Shown: positions 60,455-64,000 of the stretch, piece by piece
Position numbering within the stretch: position 1 is the stretch's first letter
How the letters are laid out: each line of letters begins with the position of its first letter
Source: Algibacter pectinivorans
GTDB taxonomy: Bacteria; Bacteroidota; Bacteroidia; Flavobacteriales; Flavobacteriaceae
Length of the DNA stretch: 64,000 nt
Assembly: GCF_900112595.1 (NCBI RefSeq)
Contig: NZ_FOMI01000009.1
Location: forward strand, 62,001-126,000
Direction: 5' to 3'
Made by a program: the position numbers and the translations under genes
Notes under the pieces: model-generated
What the model saw: the letters and a program-made list of their open reading frames with translations, nothing else
Databases searched by the model: none
Told to the model about the DNA's origin: nothing

Positions 60455-63400
60455 TTATCGTTTTAACGCAAAATGCCCTTTAATATTAAATGTTTCGCCA
60501 TTTTGAACGATATCTGCAGAGAACCAATAATCATCAGAAGGCATGTTTTGGCCATTAAAAGTACCATCCCAACCCAAGGAATTATAGGGTAGCATTTTTA
60601 GTAATTTACCATGTCTGTTGTAAATATAAACTTTGGTACCTGGTAATTGATCTGCTCCAATAATGTGCCAAGTATCATAAGCATTATCATTGTTTGGTGT
60701 TACAAACTTTGGAATGTCAAATACAAAAACGGTCTGCGATATATCCATACACCCATTTAAATCTCTAACGGTTACAAGATGGCGTCCAAAAGACACATCG
60801 TTAAAAATGTTTGATGTTTGTGGTTCGCCACCATCTAATATAAAAACATAGTCGCCAATTCTACCATTATTAATTTCTACAGTTATTCTATTAGGGTCTG
60901 CAAAATTAACCGTTGAGGTAAGTGTTATCTCCGCCTCTTCAGATGGTATTACTCTAAAATTATGGGTAGAACTACAGTTAGCCCCTATAGTGTTGGGTCT
61001 AGTTACAGTAACAGAGTAATCTCCAATGTCTTCTGGGTTAATTATAATTTCGCTTGTTGTTGCCCCGGTAGACCATAAATATTGATCGCCAGGAACTCCG
61101 GTATCTGCTACGACTAGTAAAGGCTCATCGTTACATAAAGGCACAATTTCTTCTAAAGGAATTTCAGGTTTAGGATTTACTAGTAAATCAAATTGTGTGG
61201 TGTTAAAGCACCCCGTAGTTCTATTTTCTAGTCTAACAAAAATGGTTTTCTCGGTAGAAGATGTGTAGTTGTTAGAAAGCGCATCGGTTTCAGTTTCGGC
61301 ATTATCTAGAGTGTCATAAAAAGTAATGTTGTGATTGGAAGCCGGTAAACTACCAAGGATAGTATTATTGTTATCTGTTAAAATGAAATTTTGCTCGCCA
61401 TCAAAATCATCATCACAGATTACCAAATCTGAAGGTCTATTAGCTGTTGGATTTTGATTTATTTCTAATACAAACGAGGTTACTATCGGACAGCCAGTAA
61501 CATTATCGAAAATTCGAATAAAAATTTCGTGGCTGCTAGCCGTATAGTTAAATGTATTACCAATAGGAGCGGCATTATCTATGGCTTCTTGTTCAGTTTC
61601 GTGATAGGAAATAGTAACAATATTTGGGTCGTTAACAACTAAACCATCAACGTTTGATAAATCATAGGTATCGGTATCGTTATCGCAAATAGGAATATTG
61701 TTTACCGTGTTTATTACGGGTGGTAAATCCACATTTAATTCTATAGGTACTAAAGTGAAACAGCCTGTTAAGGTGTTCGTTATTTTAATATAAACGGTTT
61801 TTGCTTCAGAATCTAGACTTGTTGGGTCTGGTATTTCATTGGAATTGTCCATACCATTGTCTTGATTAATATCTGTTAGGTTTTCAAAGTAATTAATAAC
61901 AAGGTTACTTTTTACCCGATCTAGTATTTCAAAATCTGCAGTTTGTGTATCTATGTTGTAAACTGTTAAATCGAAGTTTGCTATACCTGCTTGTGTTGGC
62001 GCACATTCTGTTATTGAGGGCGTTCCTACTAAAACATCTGGTGCCGAAACAATGTTCATTCCTAATTCCTCAACAACATAACAAAACGATGCGCTACTTT
62101 CTATTCGTATATAAATACTTTGTGGATTGGTTACGTTTGTGTAAGTTGAAGGTAATGGATCTAAATTATCCATTGCATCTTGTTGTGATGTGTGAAAGGT
62201 AATGCCTAATACATCTGGCGAATTGGTTTGAATTTCGGCTTTTTTATCGTCTAAATTAAATTCGAAAAAGCCATCGTTTGTAGCATCGTCGCAAACTAAG
62301 AAATCGATAATAGGATCGAAAACTGGATCTGGTGCTACTTGAATTTCAATAGACCCGGTACTATAGCAAGTTTGGTCTGTAATATTTTCAACTCTAACGT
62401 ATAGTGTTCTGGAAGCTGAGTTGTAAGGCATGTCTGCTCCTTTAGGAAGAGCATTTGCTATGTTTCTGTTTATGGCATCGTTTTCATCTTCAAAATAATA
62501 CACTACTTTGCCAGTTTGTGCATTTAGGACTTCTTCATCTATTTCAGATAATATAAAATCGGCAAAATTATCGCCATCGTCTTCACACACCTGAAAAAGG
62601 ATATCTGTTGGGATAACAGGAACCGTGTTTATTATGGCTTCAAACGAAACAATAGACGTACAGTTTGTGTCTGTAATGGCATTTTCAATACGTATATAGA
62701 TGGTTTGGGTATCTGTATTGTATGCTGCACGTTCCGATTCTGGTATAGCCTGGGTAATTGTGTTGTTGTTAGCGGCTTCAAGGTCTGTAAATACATCAAT
62801 ATTTAATCCCGTTCTACTGGCTACAGCTTCGTCTATTTTATCTTCAATATTTATAACATAGAATCCATCATCGTCGTCATCACAAATAACAATGTCGTCT
62901 GGTTGGTTAGAGGATGGTGCGACTAAGACTTCAATTTGAAACGGGTTAACAGTAGCGCAGCCTGTATTAACACTTTCTAATCGTGCATAAAGCGTTTCTA
63001 TGTTACTTGAGTTATTGTAAAATGGCGGTAATTGGTTTGCTGTATTATTAGTTTGTGCATCCATTTCATCTGCAAAATAAGTAACTGTAAAGTTTGTGTT
63101 ACCGCCGGTTACTGTATCGTCTAAAGAATGCAGGTCTATGCTGGTAAAGCCATCATCATCGTCATCACAATAAGGCACCGTTACTTCGGCAAATAGTAAA
63201 ATTGGGTTTACTAAAAGATTTATTTCAGAGGTTTCAACACAGCCACCACCTTCAATACTTACATATAGAACTTGCGGACTTAAAGCTGGATATGGTACTG
63301 TTTTATCGATAGGGTTAACACCATTATCACGTTCGTCCTCGTTTTCATAAAAGGTAACGGTTATAGAACTGGGTAGGTCGTTGGCTATAAATGTCTCTAT

Positions 63401-64000
63401 GGTATTTAAATCGAAATCTAGGGTGTCTGTAGAGTCATCATTATCATCACAAAGTGCAAAATCTCCTGTGTCTGTTCCTGTTAATAGTAAATTGGTGTGA
63501 ATTTCGAAAGGGACAATGGTTGGACACCCTGTTGAGTCGTCTACAATTCTTAAATAAATAGTTCCAGAACCTGGTTCTGTAACTGCGTTAGTATACTGGT
63601 AGCTTGTTTCGTCTGCTATAGCATTAATGTTCATTTCGGCATCGTTAAACGACTGGTGAAAAGTTGTTGTTACTCCAGTTAGTCCATTTAATATTGGTGC
63701 TATTACTTCGGTTAAATTAAACTCGGCATCGCCATCTAAATCTCTATCACAAGCATCTAGGTATTGGGTGTCTCTATTTACAATTGGGCTAATAGTAATA
63801 TCGACATTTAATGTTGTGGTAGTAACGCAGCCTGTTTCAATGTCAATAATTCTTACGTAAACTAATTCTGGCGAACTAGAGTTAACATAAGGTGTTGGTA
63901 TTGGATTGCTTCCGGTACTAACGTCTAAGGAGTTATAATGGTATGAAACTACTAAGTTGCTTTGCCCCGAGGTAATTTCCTCGTCTTTTTCTGTTAGGTC
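60455..64000 (-). CDS. giant repeat-rich T9SS (type B sorting) surface protein, 5' end cut by window
   Basis: A cell-surface or secreted protein running leftward; at least 1,181 residues are visible and the frame is open to the window edge, so the ATG at 63634 is internal. It consists of about nine tandem units of some 100 residues, each with an acidic motif such as CDDDDDGF, CDDNDDSTD or CEDDGDNF after a conserved strand (QTIYIRIENA-like), followed by a spacer. At the C-terminus is a T9SS type B sorting domain: KFVTPNNDNAYDTWHIIGAD, KVYIYNRHGKLLKMLPYN, GWDGTFNGQNMPSDDYW. The aspartate-rich units may bind calcium. A role in adhesion or gliding is plausible but not shown. Confidence 0.85.
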   Translation of the reverse strand, partial: DLTEKDEEITSGQSNLVVSYHYNSLDVSTGSNPIPTPYVNSSSPELVYVRIIDIETGCVTTTTLNVDITISPIVNRDTQYLDACDRDLDGDAEFNLTEVIAPILNGLTGVTTTFHQSFNDAEMNINAIADETSYQYTNAVTEPGSGTIYLRIVDDSTGCPTIVPFEIHTNLLLTGTDTGDFALCDDNDDSTDTLDFDLNTIETFIANDLPSSITVTFYENEDERDNGVNPIDKTVPYPALSPQVLYVSIEGGGCVETSEINLLVNPILLFAEVTVPYCDDDDDGFTSIDLHSLDDTVTGGNTNFTVTYFADEMDAQTNNTANQLPPFYNNSSNIETLYARLESVNTGCATVNPFQIEVLVAPSSNQPDDIVICDDDDDGFYVINIEDKIDEAVASRTGLNIDVFTDLEAANNNTITQAIPESERAAYNTDTQTIYIRIENAITDTNCTSIVSFEAIINTVPVIPTDILFQVCEDDGDNFADFILSEIDEEVLNAQTGKVVYYFEDENDAINRNIANALPKGADMPYNSASRTLYVRVENITDQTCYSTGSIEIQVAPDPVFDPIIDFLVCDDATNDGFFEFNLDDKKAEIQTNSPDVLGITFHTSQQDAMDNLDPLPSTYTNVTNPQSIYIRIESSASFCYVVEELGMNIVSAPDVLVGTPSITECAPTQAGIANFDLTVYNIDTQTADFEILDRVKSNLVINYFENLTDINQDNGMDNSNEIPDPTSLDSEAKTVYIKITNTLTGCFTLVPIELNVDLPPVINTVNNIPICDNDTDTYDLSNVDGLVVNDPNIVTISYHETEQEAIDNAAPIGNTFNYTASSHEIFIRIFDNVTGCPIVTSFVLEINQNPTANRPSDLVICDDDFDGEQNFILTDNNNTILGSLPASNHNITFYDTLDNAETETDALSNNYTSSTEKTIFVRLENRTTGCFNTTQFDLLVNPKPEIPLEEIVPLCNDEPLLVVADTGVPGDQYLWSTGATTSEIIINPEDIGDYSVTVTRPNTIGANCSSTHNFRVIPSEEAEITLTSTVNFADPNRITVEINNGRIGDYVFILDGGEPQTSNIFNDVSFGRHLVTVRDLNGCMDISQTVFVFDIPKFVTPNNDNAYDTWHIIGADQLPGTKVYIYNRHGKLLKMLPYNSLGWDGTFNGQNMPSDDYWFSADIVQNGETFNIKGHFALKR

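Noticed and set aside
63634-63634. ATG at 63634 as the start of the giant T9SS protein
   Set aside because: The frame continues open to base 64000 with another repeat unit, including an aspartate-rich motif.
1-64000. CRISPR array, prophage or origin of replication
   Set aside because: No regularly spaced short repeats, phage structural genes or dnaA boxes were noticed.

Overview
The window reads as a chromosomal segment of a marine-type member of the Flavobacteriaceae (Bacteroidetes). The evidence is low GC, several -7 promoter boxes of the Bacteroidetes form TAnnTTTG (before tRNA-Arg, rpmB, rimO, grpE, sucC, lysA), TonB-dependent receptors with carboxypeptidase-like N-terminal domains, a type IX secretion (T9SS) type B sorting domain, a DUF4295 gene in the rpmB-rpmG operon, a two-motif DnaJ zinc finger and a single-plug cytochrome bd operon. 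No phage, insertion sequence or CRISPR was seen. It is mostly ordinary core genome with small accessory loci.

Layout. 1-1931: NAD salvage (pncB partial, pncA). 1966-5148: cytochrome bd oxidase (cydAB) with two small membrane proteins, then tRNA-Arg(ACG). 5651-9484: TonB-dependent receptor, DUF3124 lipoprotein, TonB. 9570-13400: TPR protein, LytS-type kinase with a fused C-terminal 2TM domain, two free-standing 2TM proteins and a LytTR response regulator. 13527-17727: VOC protein, AraC regulator, DUF4377/META lipoprotein and htpG. 18016-27362: fabH, an outer-membrane receptor, a CoA-binding protein, a sodium symporter, recR with a glycosyltransferase, and a 2-oxoacid dehydrogenase E2. 28259-34019: exonuclease, FAH-fold hydrolase, Hpt protein, cinA, rpmB-rpmG-DUF4295 and ftsY. 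34107-38947: serine hydrolase, membrane protein, rimO, ttcA and an M23-type peptidase. 38981-41677: a TetR-controlled HAD/DsbA/AhpD-like cluster. 41815-44361: YceI protein, grpE and dnaJ. 44800-50885: a tightly packed six-gene run (ABC ATPase, ABC-2 permease, MscS channel, outer-membrane protein, sigma54-type regulator, PPK2). 51127-60379: M28 peptidase, DinB-like protein, sterol desaturase-like enzyme, lysA, sucC, DUF1456 protein, TerB-like protein and uvrB. 60455-64000: a very large repeat-rich T9SS cargo that runs off the end.

The most interesting points are regulatory and structural. Upstream of both the TonB-dependent receptor (5651-5722) and the TPR/LytS operon (9570-9641) lies a pair of 12-bp direct repeats of the LytTR type, 21 bp apart, and each pair sits exactly 31 bp before a nnnnTTTG -7-like box. 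This suggests that the LytTR regulator at 12645 controls its own operon and the receptor. The same operon carries three paralogous 2TM domains, one of them fused to the kinase.

A family of intergenic elements framed by GGGCGTTA...TAACGC occurs five times (12365, 19041, 29791, 32931, 50891), with a compensatory change in the terminal pairs of one copy and GC-rich palindromes nested in two. A TetR gene is bracketed by two 16-bp palindromes of the shared form CTAA-N8-TTAG. An outer-membrane protein gene (47934-48842) appears to lack any ATG, GTG or TTG start in front of its signal peptide.
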